A DNA stretch of 64,000 nt, from contig NC_134104.1 in NCBI RefSeq assembly GCF_040939455.1, positions 140,652,501-140,716,500 of the forward strand, read 5' to 3'. Positions 11,888 through 22,439 of this stretch are shown piece after piece. Within the stretch, counting starts at the first letter, position 1, and each line of letters starts with the position of its first letter. The notes beneath the pieces were generated by a model. It had not been told where the DNA came from and ran no database searches. It saw only the letters and a program-made list of their open reading frames with translations. The position numbers were made by a program, and so were the translations under genes. Origin of the DNA: Microcebus murinus. Its lineage: Eukaryota > Chordata > Mammalia > Primates > Cheirogaleidae.

Positions 11888-12588
11888 AAACCCGTCACAT
11901 TCCTAAGCAGCAGCACCATCACCTACTATGGGGCTCATTCTTCTCATCCCAATCAACCCCCAAAGACCCAGGAGCACAAACAGTTAAACAGCATCCCTCA
12001 AGGCTTTTGCTGATGGCTCCACTAAAGGTGACTCAGTAGAATCAAAGAGGAAAAGAAAATACTCTTCTCTAGTATCCAGAGGGGCCTTTTCTCTTACTGC
12101 TCTCCCAAATTACCTAGCCACACTGTCCCTTCCCCAGAAAGGATCTGGATCAATGATTCTGGGCCCCCTAAGTCCTAAAGAGGGCTTAAAAATGCTCCCA
12201 CTCCTTCCTGGCTCTGCTTTCTAGAGGTGTCCCTTTCCAGCAACCCCATGTTGCAGTTCATCCCTGCGAGCTCCGCAGAAGGAGGGCCCCACTCCGTACC
12301 ACCTGGAAAACAGATGCGAGTTCTCAGATATCTGATCTTACTGACCTCACAAGTGCATATAAAAAAGCAACTGGCCATCTAACCAGTCGAACTAGCTCGA
12401 ACTTGCCAGGCAGCCCCCCCACAAATCACTGTGAGAGTCAGGCTTGTGTCCAAGGGTGCACTGGCAGGGCTGGGCAGGAGAGGCCAGAGGGACAAAGCAG
12501 GCAAGCGACCCTGAAGCAGGACAAGGTGGAGGGTAAGGGCAGGACGGAGGTGAGCAGGGCAGGGCAGAGGCGCACAGGGTGGGGCGGT

Positions 12589-13932
12589 TCAGGAAGCCCG
12601 CTGCAGGATGAGCTCCGTGATCTCCGCCCGGCTACCCAACCTCATGGGTATCCCATAGTAGGCTGTGCCTGGGCTGACATATACGAATGTAGCCTGGGCC
12701 ACTTGATAGAGACCAGCAAAGAAGGGGTTCAGGAGATAGGCTGCCACGTTCAAGGGGAAGATCTGCCCAGCATGCGTGTGCCCGGAAAGGATCAGGTTAA
12801 TGTCTGGCCGAGCCTGGAGGGCTCTCTTGGCGGCCAGGGGCTGGTGAGCTAGCAAGATGATGGTGTGGTCTGGGCCGCAGCCCTTCAGGGCCTTGACAAG
12901 ATCCATGCCATGGCCAGAGTAGTGCAGGATGTCTGCTTCGATATCGTCCACCCCGGCCAAGCAGATCCAGCCATCATCTTCGCCGCCACTACGCCGGGTC
13001 CCTGTGGCGGAAATCTTCACGTTCTCGTTGTGAAGGGGCTGGACGCCCAGGGATTCCAGCAGCGCAAACCAGTTGCTGACATCTGACGTGTAGTACTCGT
13101 GATTGCCTGTGACGAAGTAGGTGCCGAGGCGTGAATGGAGCTGGCCCAAAGGAGCGACAGCTGTCCGCAGGACCGAGGCTTCCGAATCGGAGAGGTCGCC
13201 CACGATCACAGTGACGTCCGGCTCCAGTGCGTTCACCATGCTCACAAACAGCTCCATCTTTGTCCTGCCTACCGTGGGGCCCAGGTGGATGTCCGAGAGG
13301 AGCACGATCTTGAGGCTGTTCATAGACGGGGGCAGCTGGTCGATGGGCACCTGCACGGTTCTCACGGCGGGGGGCTGGGCGGCATTCAGAAGCCCTGCCA
13401 CGCTGAGCACGGTGGTCACTGCCACGGCCAGCGCGGGCCTGAGCGCCAGCTTCCTGGTCTTGTCAAGACTGCCCTCGACCCTGCCACTGCGCCAGGCCAG
13501 GAGCTGACAGGCTTGCTCCATGCCGCTGAGGATGCAGAGGAAGAAGACCATGATGATGTAAGCGCCCAGGCAGGAGTAGGCTGCCAAGGAAAAGAGGTAG
13601 GGCTCCTCGGCCACTAAAAAGAGCATGGTGAAGAAACTGGAATGGGCCAGGGCCAGAAATGCCAGAACGGCCACCTTCCAGAGCTGAAAACAGGTTGACT
13701 CCGCGGCTGGGGAGTGGCAGAGGTTGCTCACTGTGCTACGCCAGATGTAGAGAGAGCCAATGAGCATGAGCGAGTTGACAAACAGGGCGAGCTGCAGGCG
13801 AAACAGCCAACGCCAGGCCCTGAGCTCAAGGCTCTCGGCTAGACAGGAGCGGGAGACGATCATGGACACGAAGACAGTGACAGCAGCCAGGGCGGCCTTT
13901 GAGCCCAGGGACAGCTGCCTGAAGACAGCCAT
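12589..13932 (-). CDS. TMPPE: TMPPE, transmembrane protein with metallophosphoesterase domain
   Basis: Complete 447-codon frame in one exon; the human protein is about 453 residues. The N-terminal half has about five hydrophobic segments (near residues 13-29, 42-63, 86-107, 112-134 and 165-183). The C-terminal half is a calcineurin-like metallophosphoesterase with all metal-binding motifs: SDIHLG (Asp214, His216), GDLSD (Asp246), GNHE (Asn277, His278), LLAHQP (His363) and GHTH (384-387). The substrate is not established. The start is the first Met of the conserved [10 protein letters not shown]. The gene lies inside GLB1 intron 1 on the same strand. A candidate acceptor, CTTCTAG, ends at 13944 on the minus strand, 11 bases before the ATG, which fits splicing from the shared first exon. 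The small length difference from human probably lies in the loop near residues 308-321. It looks intact. Confidence 0.96.
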   Translation of the reverse strand: MAVFRQLSLGSKAALAAVTVFVSMIVSRSCLAESLELRAWRWLFRLQLALFVNSLMLIGSLYIWRSTVSNLCHSPAAESTCFQLWKVAVLAFLALAHSSFFTMLFLVAEEPYLFSLAAYSCLGAYIIMVFFLCILSGMEQACQLLAWRSGRVEGSLDKTRKLALRPALAVAVTTVLSVAGLLNAAQPPAVRTVQVPIDQLPPSMNSLKIVLLSDIHLGPTVGRTKMELFVSMVNALEPDVTVIVGDLSDSEASVLRTAVAPLGQLHSRLGTYFVTGNHEYYTSDVSNWFALLESLGVQPLHNENVKISATGTRRSGGEDDGWICLAGVDDIEADILHYSGHGMDLVKALKGCGPDHTIILLAHQPLAAKRALQARPDINLILSGHTHAGQIFPLNVAAYLLNPFFAGLYQVAQATFVYVSPGTAYYGIPMRLGSRAEITELILQRAS

Positions 13933-14321
13933 TGTCTCTGCTCCTAGAAGGGTCCCCCACCGGTTCTGTGCACGCGGGCTCTGGAAATGAATTCCTTAGA
14001 AAGGACAGTGGCCAAGGAGAGGTTTCCAGGTCAACTCCGCCTGCAACCAGGAACCGGCATCAGCTTTGTGGGATATTAGAGGGTCCTTATCCCCATTCAA
14101 AACCTGAAAGCCATTTACATCTGCCCAACCCACCTTGAATCCAAGCCACTCAAATACCAGGCACTTGCTAGCTGAAGTTTATTACTCAAACACAAACACA
14201 CAGGGTGGGGATGGGATAGGCAGTTTTCAGGGTGTTTTTTTTTTTACCATGTTTTTTTTATACGTTTAAAGTTTCTCCACAAAGAGCATGCACTTCTTTA
14301 TAAGAAAACATTATTCTAAAT

Positions 14322-14715
14322 CAGAGGTTCTCAAAGTCTGGTCTGGGGAGACCCCCTTTTGGGGGTCCACTTAGTCAAAATTACTTTCCTAATAATACTA
14401 GGCCATTGCTGCTGCCTTTTCCATTCTCTCTCATGAGTGTGCAGTGGAGTTTTCCAGAGACTGTGTGACATGTGATATGACAACAGACTGAATGCAGAAG
14501 TAGACATGAAAATCTGTCTTCTCTTAAGACAGACATGAAAGAGATTTGTAGAAATGTAAAACAATGCAACTCTTCACCCTAAAATTTTGGGAGAAACTGT
14601 TGTTTTTCATAAAAACATAGTTTATTAACATGTAATAGATTTATTATTTCTTAATTAGTAACTATTTTTAAAATTTCTCTTAATTTCTAGGACAGTTAAA
14701 GTTTGAGAACCAGTG
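14322..14715. mobile_element. hAT (Charlie-like) DNA transposon
   Basis: 394 bp with inverted ends CAGAGGTTCTCAAAGT and the complement of CACTGGTTCTCAAACT. It is bounded by an 8-base duplication, TTCTAAAT (14314-14321) and TTCTAAAG (14716-14723), one mismatch. No transposase frame. Confidence 0.85.
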
Positions 14716-14782
14716 TTCTAAAGATATGCAAACAAAGAAATAACAGAAAGCTAGGCTGCTGGTATCTTTCTTTTAATACTTC

Positions 14783-15103
14783 TTTTTTTTTTTTTGAGAC
14801 AGAGTCTCATTTTGTTGCCCAGGCTAGAGTGAGTGCCAGGGCGTCAGCCTAGCTCACAGCAATCTCAATCTCCTGGAATCAAGTGATCCTCCTGCCTCAG
14901 CCACCTGAGTAGCTGGGACTACAGGCATGCCACGGCTAATTTTTTCTATATATAGTAGTTGGCCAATTAATTTCTTTCTATTTATAGAAGAGGCGGGGTC
15001 TCGCTCTTGCTCAGGCTGGTTTCCAACTCCTGACCCTGAGCAATCCGCCCCCCTCGGCCTCCCAGAGTGCTAGGATTACAGGCGTGAGCCACCCCGCTGG
15101 GCC
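14783..15103 (-). mobile_element. Alu
   Basis: Antisense lemur-type dimer from T run 14783-14795 to GTGAGCCACCCCGCTGGGCC, in GLB1 intron 1 / TMPPE leader intron. Confidence 0.92.
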
Positions 15104-16379
15104 TCTGATATCTTTCTTCATCTCTAGGCACAGCAGCCTGGGAGGCACATCTGACATTAGAATTCCAGGGGTGATAAAAGCATTTACGTGTGGCCACAGG
15201 TATGGCAGCCACAGGGCATCCACCCAACGACACTGCACAAGACTGATGAGCTAATATCACCCTGAAGGCTGCCCCATCCACCTGCTCCCCATCCATAAAT
15301 CTTTAATCTCTCTCCCAACTACCCCCAGATAATGGTTAAGATCTGACTTTTCCCCACCCGCCTTACCCTGCCACTGTTCTGAACTATTCCCCAATCCCAC
15401 CTTTACCAGTGGTTCTCGCAGCTGGCTAGCTCTGACCCCCACGGCTCCTCCAGGCCTTCCTGACAAGAAAACTCTGTCTACCAAAAAAAAAAAATCAAAC
15501 TGGGGCAGGAGAACCACAGATGGTGTGGAGAGGGAGTAGCAGGTACTCAATTTGAGGTGACCTTTTCCCAAAATGAAAACACGTTCGTTTGGCAGGTATT
15601 TCCCAAATACTTGAAATTTTCAACCTTTGTTTTAGAAGACTTTTCTTTGCCCTAGGCAAACTATCAAAGAAGTATGTAACTTACAAGTCTACAGGCTCAA
15701 ATTTCACCATCTGGTACTTAAAGCGAGCCCCACACTCGGGCCACCTAAACTCTGGAGGACCAAAGTTGGCTCGCTAAACGTGCAGAGGAGAAGCTGGGCG
15801 TTTCGATGGCCCCCTCTCCTTTCCGCAGGTGCGATGCCAACCTCCCCAGGCGGCCGCCTCAGCTCGGACAGGTGCAGCGAGGCTGTCCTCCCTCCTCCAC
15901 CAGACGTGCACGCCCCCGCACCTCAGCCGCTCGCCTAGCCAAACCTCCCTCCATCCACGCTGCCGGCCCCCTGCGACCTGCCCCTTCCCACCCTCAACCT
16001 GGGCTGTCAAACCCTCAAAGCAAACGGTCCCCCTGAATGCAATGAAAAACAAAAGCCAAAAAGCAGGCGGCGAGGAGTGGGGACAAGGGAACGAGATGTC
16101 TGAAAAGGGGGATCACCCCCAAGACAAACAGTCCAACGTTCCCATTGCAGGGGCCTCTCCTGACCCCGTTTTTTCTCCTTCCGGAGCGCTCCGCAGAGCA
16201 CCAACAGGCAAAGCAGGGCGCCCCAAGCCGAGGCGCCCTCTAATCACCCCAGCAACTCAGAACCCCCCTCCCGGAAAGCCAAAGTTGGAAAGGGTTAGGC
16301 GCACCTCACCTCAACCCCTCGGTAGGTACACAGATAGGGAAGCGGGTCCAAGGGGTAAGGGCGACCGGAGCGGAACACA
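15104..16379. other. GLB1 intron 1 / TMPPE leader intron, no separate gene seen
   Basis: Sequence between the Alu and the island. GC content rises from about 15780. A 184-codon plus-strand open frame (15829-16383) is antisense to the introns, low-complexity and Pro/Arg-rich, and has no recognised homology. Confidence 0.5.
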
Positions 16380-16980
16380 CTGACGCCCCAGCCGCCGGGA
16401 CGGACGCGCGCCCCGCCCGGCCCGCCCCCGACGGGAGGGCCGGTCCACTGCCTGCGCCCCGCCGGTGCCTCCCCGCGGGGGCGCCCAGGCTCTCAGGCTC
16501 GCAGGACCCCAAGCGGCCGTGGCCGCAGCCCGGCTCCCCCGCACCCTGTCCCCTCGCAGTGCGTCCCCGCGCCGGGGGGCCCAGAGACTTACGCGCAAGC
16601 CGTGCGCACAGCACAGCAGCAGCGGCGCCAGCAGAGAGAAGCTGCGAACCCGAGCCCCCGGCATGACCGCCCTGCAGCCCCGCGGCTCCGCAGTCTGCGC
16701 CCAGGACAGCCGCGCCGCGTCACTTGACTAAGGACCCGCCGCCTGGCGCCGCCCCTCGCCGGCCCGGCAGCCGGCCTCGGCGCCTGCTCCGTGCGCCCTG
16801 CGCCCCGCGGCGGCGGAGCGGGGCGGGCTGGGCGGGGCGAGCGGGGCCGCGCGCGGCCGCGTGACTCCGGGGTAGTGTTATCTGGACCCTGCCAGCCTCT
16901 GCCCGAGGGAGACAGCATCTCGAATGGCGAGCGGGAGGCCCCGCTGTCAGCACCTCGATAACGCGCCCGGGGGTTGGACA
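16380..16980 (-). promoter_or_regulatory. CpG-island promoter of GLB1 and probably TMPPE
   Basis: Dense CpG block with repeated GC boxes (for example CCGCCCGGCCCGCCCCCG near 16412-16430, and GGGGCGGG/GGGCGGGG near 16818-16842) and no obvious TATA box. It brackets GLB1 exon 1. TMPPE has no island of its own, and in human it shares the first exon with GLB1, so the same promoter probably drives both. CRTAP is divergent but about 17 kb away with its own island. Confidence 0.75.
16593..16664 (-). CDS. GLB1: GLB1 coding exon 1 (lysosomal beta-galactosidase, signal peptide)
   Basis: Twenty-four codons, from MPGARVR to HGLR, followed on the minus strand by a perfect GTAAGT donor (plus-strand 16587-16592). 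This matches the first exon of GLB1, which codes for the signal peptide and ends at GLR; the rest of this glycosidase, which removes terminal beta-galactose from GM1 ganglioside and keratan sulphate in lysosomes, lies beyond the left edge. The hydrophobic core (LLAPLLLCCA) is typical of a signal peptide. Identification rests on this short peptide, the splice site, the CpG island and synteny with TMPPE and CRTAP. The 5' UTR should extend from 16665 to somewhere near 16740. I found no exon 2 in the remaining 16.5 kb. Confidence 0.9.
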
Positions 16981-17078
16981 TTGACTGGGTGCCCGGAAGG
17001 GGGAAATTGATAACGAAACTTACTTGGACTAGATCGAATCTCTCGCCTCCTTTGCGGGCTCTTCTGAAAACTTTAAAC

Positions 17079-17240
17079 CAGGGGTCTGCAAAGTGCGGTC
17101 CCTGGACCAACCATATCGACATCCCCAGGAACTTGTTAGAAATGCAAATTCTGGGGGCCCCTGGCAGAAGCTCCAGATATCTGTGTTTTTACAGACTCTG
17201 CAGATTATTCCCATACACGCCAAAGTTTGAGAACCAACTG
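17079..17240 (+). mobile_element. MER5-type hAT relic
   Basis: Matches MER5 hallmarks in order: CAGGGGTCTGCAAAGTGCGG, GTTAGAAATGCAAATTCTGG, CAAAGTTTGAGAACCAACTG. Confidence 0.8.
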
Positions 17241-17542
17241 CTCTAGGTTACTGATGAATTTAGGGGTATGGTTCAACTGCTGCAAAATTATTCCCAATAC
17301 CTGCCCCAAAGCACCAGGGTCTGCAGAATTTTAATTTCATCTTTGGGTTTTGAGTGACAAGAACTGCAACATCCCCCATCTTTCGGTTTTGCATCACATT
17401 CCTGTGATGCAGAGAGGTCTGTCAAAGGTCATGAAATAACATTATTTTTACATTCGGGAAAACGAAAGGTCTCCGTGTGAGTTAACTTATCCAGGGCTTC
17501 TGGTTACGACAGAGCTGAGTCTAACGTTAAAATCTTCTTCAT

Positions 17543-17847
17543 GGACCAGAGCGGTGGCTCACACCTGTAATCCTAGCACTCTGGGAGGCTGAGGCAGGTG
17601 AGTCCGTTTGAGCTCAGGAGTCCAGACCAGAACAAGAGCGAGACTAAAAAAAAAAAAAAAAAAAAAAAGCCGATAGAAATAAATTATCTGGACAACTAAA
17701 AATATATAAAGAAAAAATTAGCCGGGCATGGTGGCGCATGCCTGTAGTCCCAGCTACTCGGGAGGCTGAGGCAGGAGGATCGCTTGAGCCCAGGAGTTTG
17801 AGGTTGCTGTGAGCTAGGCTGAAGACACGGCACTCTCGCCCGGGGCT
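17543..17847 (+). mobile_element. Alu, 3'-truncated
   Basis: Left arm, long internal A run (17646-17668), lemur-type middle, right arm ending at CACTCTCGCCCGGGGCT without a tail. Confidence 0.85.
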
Positions 17848-17992
17848 ATCTTCCTGGCTGCTTTCCTGCACTCTCTGAAAATACCGCCATACCCTTACTG
17901 TGCAAGATTTAGCTTCAATGGAAACTGAGTTTCAGAGGAAGAAACTTACAGGGCAATTGCTTTTTTGTATATGTGTGTGTGTGTATAATTTA

Positions 17993-18330
<338 letters not shown>

Positions 18331-18479
18331 TATAATTTAAATTTTTTGCCAGCTTTTTTGAATTCTAATTAACATACCCATAAAAGTTGCCCATTTAAAA
18401 TATTTTTGAACATTTCACTTATTTTGAAAAATGAAAATGTATAGTTAAATTATGCTGTCTATTGACAAAGACTCTCTCC

Positions 18480-18815
18480 TTGTCCAGAATTTAGTTAGGC
18501 TACCTTGAGCCCTCTTCTCAACTGGGCTTCAACTTTGGCACTCCTAGTTGGTCTTATTCTTGCCAGGCATCACCCAGTCTTAGCAAAAATCCTGCTAGGT
18601 CAGTTTAGGGAGAATGTCCCTACCCTTGTTGTTCTCCTCTTAGTAATTTTTCACCCAATGATCCCCATGCTCTGCTGGTTGGCTATAAATCCACAGCTGT
18701 CTGTGCTGTACTTGGGGTAGAGCTGTATTACTCTCCGCTACTACGATGGAGTGACTCCTCTTGCCCAGTCTTGAACAAAGTCTCCCTTACCACTTTAACA
18801 AGTGTCAAAATAATT
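18480..18815 (+). mobile_element. Ancient LTR-like fragment
   Basis: Noncoding stretch resembling an endogenous-retrovirus LTR: TATAAATCC-type box near 18684, then GAACAAAGTCTCCCTTACCA and TTTAACAAGTG near its end. No retroviral gene is adjacent. Family not named. Confidence 0.4.
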
Positions 18816-18822
18816 TTTTCTT

Positions 18823-19150
18823 GGCCAGGTGTGGTGGCTTATGCCTGTAATCCCAGCACTCTGGGAGGCCAAAGCGGGAAGATCACTCAAGGTCAGAAGT
18901 TCGAAACCAGCCTGAGCAAGACCCAGTCTCTACTAAAAATAGAAAGAAATTAATTGCCCAACTAAAAATATATAGAAAAAATTAGCCAGGCACAGTGGCA
19001 CATGCCTGTAGTCTCAGCTACTCAGGAGGCTGAGGCAGCAGGATCGCTTGAGCCCAGGAGTTTGAGGTTGCTGTGAGCTAGGCTGATGCCACGGCACTCC
19101 AGCCCAGGCAACAGAGTGAGACTCTGTCTCAAAAAAAAAAAAAAAAAAAA
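18823..19150 (+). mobile_element. Alu
   Basis: Full dimer from GGCCAGGTGTGGTGG to a 20-base A tail, inserted at the end of the LTR-like fragment. Confidence 0.92.
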
Positions 19151-19372
19151 GAAGAATTTTTTCTTTAACATTATTTTACAGTGTGTGAATCTTCTAAAAA
19201 CCTTAAATTTTTCATACACACTGGGAGTAATGACTATAAAAGTCAAGAATAGTGGTTATTGTAGGGGAAGGGCGGGGGAGGGGTGTGTGTGCAGAGATTG
19301 GAACAGGGCCCCTAGAGACAGCAACAAAGTTTTGTTCCTTGACCTGGAGAGTGGTTTCAAGAGTGTTTGCTG

Positions 19373-19712
19373 GGCCGGGCGCGGTGGCTCACGCCTGTAA
19401 TCCTAGCACTCTGGGAGGCCGAGGCGGGCGGATTGCTCGAGGTCAGGAGTTCAAAACCAGCCTGAGCAAGACCCCGTCTCTACCAAAATATAGAAAGAAA
19501 TTAATTGACTAACTAAAAATATATATACAAAAAAAAAAAAAATTAGCCGGGCATGGTGGTGCATGCCTGTAGTCCCAGCTACTCGGGAGGCTGAGGCAGT
19601 AGGATCGCTGAGCCCAGGAGATTGAGGTTGCTGTGAGCTAGGCTGACGCCACGGCACTCACTCTAGCCTGGGCAAGAAAGTGAGACTCTGTCTCAAAAAA
19701 AAAAAAAAAAAA
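19373..19712 (+). mobile_element. Alu
   Basis: Full dimer flanked by AAGAGTGTTTGCT (19359-19371 and 19713-19725). Its 3' half is repeated immediately downstream. Confidence 0.94.
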
Positions 19713-19891
19713 AAGAGTGTTTGCTATAACATATCTACTCGGGAGGCTGAGGCAGTAGGATCGCTGAGCCCAGGAGATTGAGGTTGCTGTGAGCTAGGCT
19801 GACGCCACGGCACTCACTCTAGCCTGGGCAAGAAAGTGAGACTCTGTCTCAAAAAAAAAAAAAAAAAAAAAGAGTGTTTGCTATAACATAT
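19579..19891 (+). repeat. 156-bp tandem duplication of Alu 3' half plus flank
   Basis: Copy 1 is 19579-19734 and copy 2 is 19735-19891. Both run from CTACTCGGGAGGCTG through the Alu tail and the target site to CTATAACATAT. The only difference I see is one extra A in the second tail. Confidence 0.95.
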
Positions 19892-20234
19892 CCCATTAAG
19901 CCACGTATTTGTTTTGTGTTGTTTTCTGTATCTGCTTTTAAAATAAGTTAAAAATTCTTTTTTACCGTTAACAAGTTACCAAGTTATTTTTTACTTTTAA
20001 AAAGTTAATGTTGGTTTGTACCTTGCTGTTCCAAAAACCTTTTATATTGTATAACAAAATAGCTAAATTTCCATTTATTGATTCCTTTCTCCTTCCCCAT
20101 TGGACCTTTTCTGGAGAGACAGAAAGTATCAGTCACTGGCTTTCCTTTCTCAGGCTCTTCTCATGCCTAGAATACCAGCTCCCTCTCCTTGCACTGTGAA
20201 GTCCTTCCCAGGATCTGCAAGTCTAGTCCAGTAC
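19892..20234. other. Intergenic sequence, no gene seen
   Basis: AT-rich then mixed sequence. A 63-codon frame at 20008-20199 has no recognised homology. Confidence 0.4.
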
Positions 20235-20440
20235 TAAACAGCAGCTCTGGAGGCAGCCACACTGAGTTGCAATTCCAGCTCTGCTACAGACTATCTGTGT
20301 GCCTGATGGCAAGTTACTTAACCTCCCTGAGCCTTAGTTCCTTCGTTGGTAACATAAGGATAATAATATCAAATTCACTGCGTAATTGGGGGAGTTGCCA
20401 AAGACCATGACTATAAGATGCTTGGCATATAGGAAATGTG
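20235..20440 (+). mobile_element. MIR SINE
   Basis: Sense MIR core: CAATTCCAGCTCTGCTAC, GGCAAGTTACTTAACCTCCC, AAGGATAATAATATC. Confidence 0.8.
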
Positions 20441-20559
20441 AGTGGTGAGTAAGATGTGCAACGTTTGGTGTATGGACACGCTTGAAGCTCTTACTCCAGG
20501 GGGGAGGGGGGCATGGCAATATATGTAACCTTAACACTTGTAGCCCCATAATATGGTAA

Positions 20560-21000
20560 AATAAAAAATAAATGTTAGTGGGACAGCTAATGAAATCAGA
20601 ATTAGATCTGTAAGATAGATAATACCCTTCATCAATGTTAATTTCCTGGTTTTGATACTGGCACAAGGCCTAAAGATTAAATAATAATTTTATATTAATT
20701 TATTGACTTTGATAACTCTAATCTGGTTATATAAGAGGATATCCTTGGTTTTTAGAAAAGGGCATGATCTTTGCAACTGACTCTCAAACAATTCAGAAAA
20801 AAATGTGGACAAAGAGAGAGAGAGAGGAAAAAAATGGTATTCCAGAGCTGGTATTCCAGGCATGAAAAGAACCCGAGAAAGGAAGGCAAATGTGGCAAAG
20901 TATTAACATGTGGGAAATCAATGAAGGAATTCTTTGAACTGTGTTTTCAACTTTTTTTCTAAATCTGAAATTATTAAAGAATGAAGTTTAAAAATTAGTA
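20560..21000 (+). mobile_element. Ancient interspersed repeat, family not named
   Basis: Shares wording with two other segments in the window (about 23430-23690 and 32515-32840): a TCAATGTTAATTTCCTGxTTTTGAT stretch. Ends in CTGAAATTATTAAAGAATGAAG. Probably an old LINE or DNA element 3' end. Confidence 0.4.
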
Positions 21001-21544
21001 ATAATCCTTAGTACGTGGGAGATTGAACTTTTCCCACTTTCTTTCCCAGCCTGTAGATTCAAGGTTATAATATGCAACGGGCATTTTTAACTGAATTGAG
21101 GCAGAAGGAGTTTAGAGCAGGAGTTGGCACACTAAGGGCAGAGAACCAAATGTGGCCTGCTGCCTTTTTTTTTGCATGGGCCTGCCAGCTAAGAATGGTT
21201 TTTACATTTTTAAATGCATGGGGGAAAAAAATCAAAAGAATAATATTTTATGACATTTGAAAGTGATATGTGATTCCAGTGTCAGCGTTTATAAATAAAA
21301 TTTTATTACAACACAGCCACCTCCAACCCTCTACATATTGCATATATGGCTGCTTTCACAGAGTAGGGTAGCTGCTATAATATATCCTATGCAGGGAGCG
21401 TAGGGCCCACAAAGCCTAACATGTTTATTATCTGGCCCTTTATGGTAGAAGCTTGCCCAGAGAGTGTAGATCAGGGTTTGTTTCCGAGATTTTAGTGCTT
21501 GACTTTGTATTGAAGTTGAAATAGCAATGGTAGTAATAGCCATT

Positions 21545-21700
21545 GTTGTGCTGAGCGCTTCACCAGGAGTGTGTCAACTATGCCTCCCGATCCAAATGGC
21601 ATGCTGTGATCCACATTCACAGATTAGAGAATCGAGGCACAGAGGATTTAAACAACTTGACAATAGCCACTGAGATGGGAAGAGGTAGAGTCTCTACAGC
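21545..21700 (-). mobile_element. MIR SINE, diverged
   Basis: Antisense MIR-like order: GTGCTGAGCGCTTCA, CATTCACAGATTAGAGAAT, GAGGCACAGAGGATTTAAAC. Confidence 0.55.
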
Positions 21701-21925
21701 CGCATTACCTGACGTTAGAGCCCAAGCTACTTTCACTTGGCCCTGCTTCTGCCTGTGCTTCACTTTTTAGTTCCTGTTCAAATGCACACATAGAGTGTGC
21801 TGGGATGCAAAATCCCTGATTCTGGGGGATATGAAATGACCATGAGATGGCTGTCACCCTGTAGGGACTCGCCAGTGAGAAAGATGGCCATAACTAAACG
21901 TGATGCATGCCCCAATACAGACCAG

Positions 21926-22207
21926 TGCTTCTCAAAGTGTGGTCCACAGACTAGTGCCACAAGATAAGGAGAAATTCAGATGAGACACTTAGAAACTTGC
22001 AGCAATTTGAGAAAGTAAGTTTGTCTGTTGAATGTAATAATTTTTAAAAATGGGGGCGAATTTCAGGTGTCTATTTTTATTTCATTTTTCTAGGAATTTA
22101 TTTTTATTGTATTTTTACAGAAGGATCAGTCCTTAATAGATAGGAAGGAACACTGATAACAAAAGAAACAAAACTGATCCTCCACCAAAGGTGGTTTGAG
22201 AAGCATA
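21926..22207. mobile_element. hAT-type DNA transposon relic
   Basis: Inverted ends: GTGCTTCTCAAAGTGTGGTC at the left, and GGTGGTTTGAGAAGCATA at the right. No clear 8-base duplication and no coding frame. Confidence 0.6.
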
Positions 22208-22439
22208 CGGTAGCGTAAGAACACTGAGAGGGAGAGAGAGATGCAGCCCCAAAATCACAAAGGAAATGCTGGCTTTTCTGTCATAACGGGGCTCTATGCA
22301 CAAATTAAGAATCAATCTTAACCCCTTCATCCTATTTTCCTTTATAGAGTTTTCTTATTTAGTAAATTTTAATTCATCATGTCAGGTCTGACTTGTTTCT
22401 TAGTATAAAATTTTTACCTAATTTTACATTTCTAATATG

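Larger units (their letters stand above)
9098..12588 (-). other. TMPPE: TMPPE 3' UTR (probable) and GLB1 intron sequence
   Basis: About 3.5 kb without Alu, lying downstream of the TMPPE stop on the minus strand. An AATAAA (TTTATT on the plus strand at 9477-9482) lies 3.1 kb from the stop, which would give a 3' UTR of the size I recall for human, but no cleavage evidence is visible. It contains a minus-strand MIR (about 10800-10985), a 12-base G run (10410-10421) and a 35-bp tandem duplication (11818-11887). No other gene is seen. Confidence 0.45.

Noticed and set aside
15829..16383. 184-codon plus-strand frame upstream of the CpG island
   Set aside because: Antisense to the GLB1/TMPPE first intron, low complexity and without a recognisable domain or splice context.
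1..16586. GLB1 exon 2 in the window
   Set aside because: I found no minus-strand frame matching the start of mature beta-galactosidase next to splice sites; intron 1 is long in human and probably extends past the left edge.
16306..17122. Several long minus-strand frames (up to 177 codons) over the GLB1 promoter
   Set aside because: Low-complexity Arg/Pro/Gly products of a CpG island; only the 24 codons before the GTAAGT donor match a known protein.
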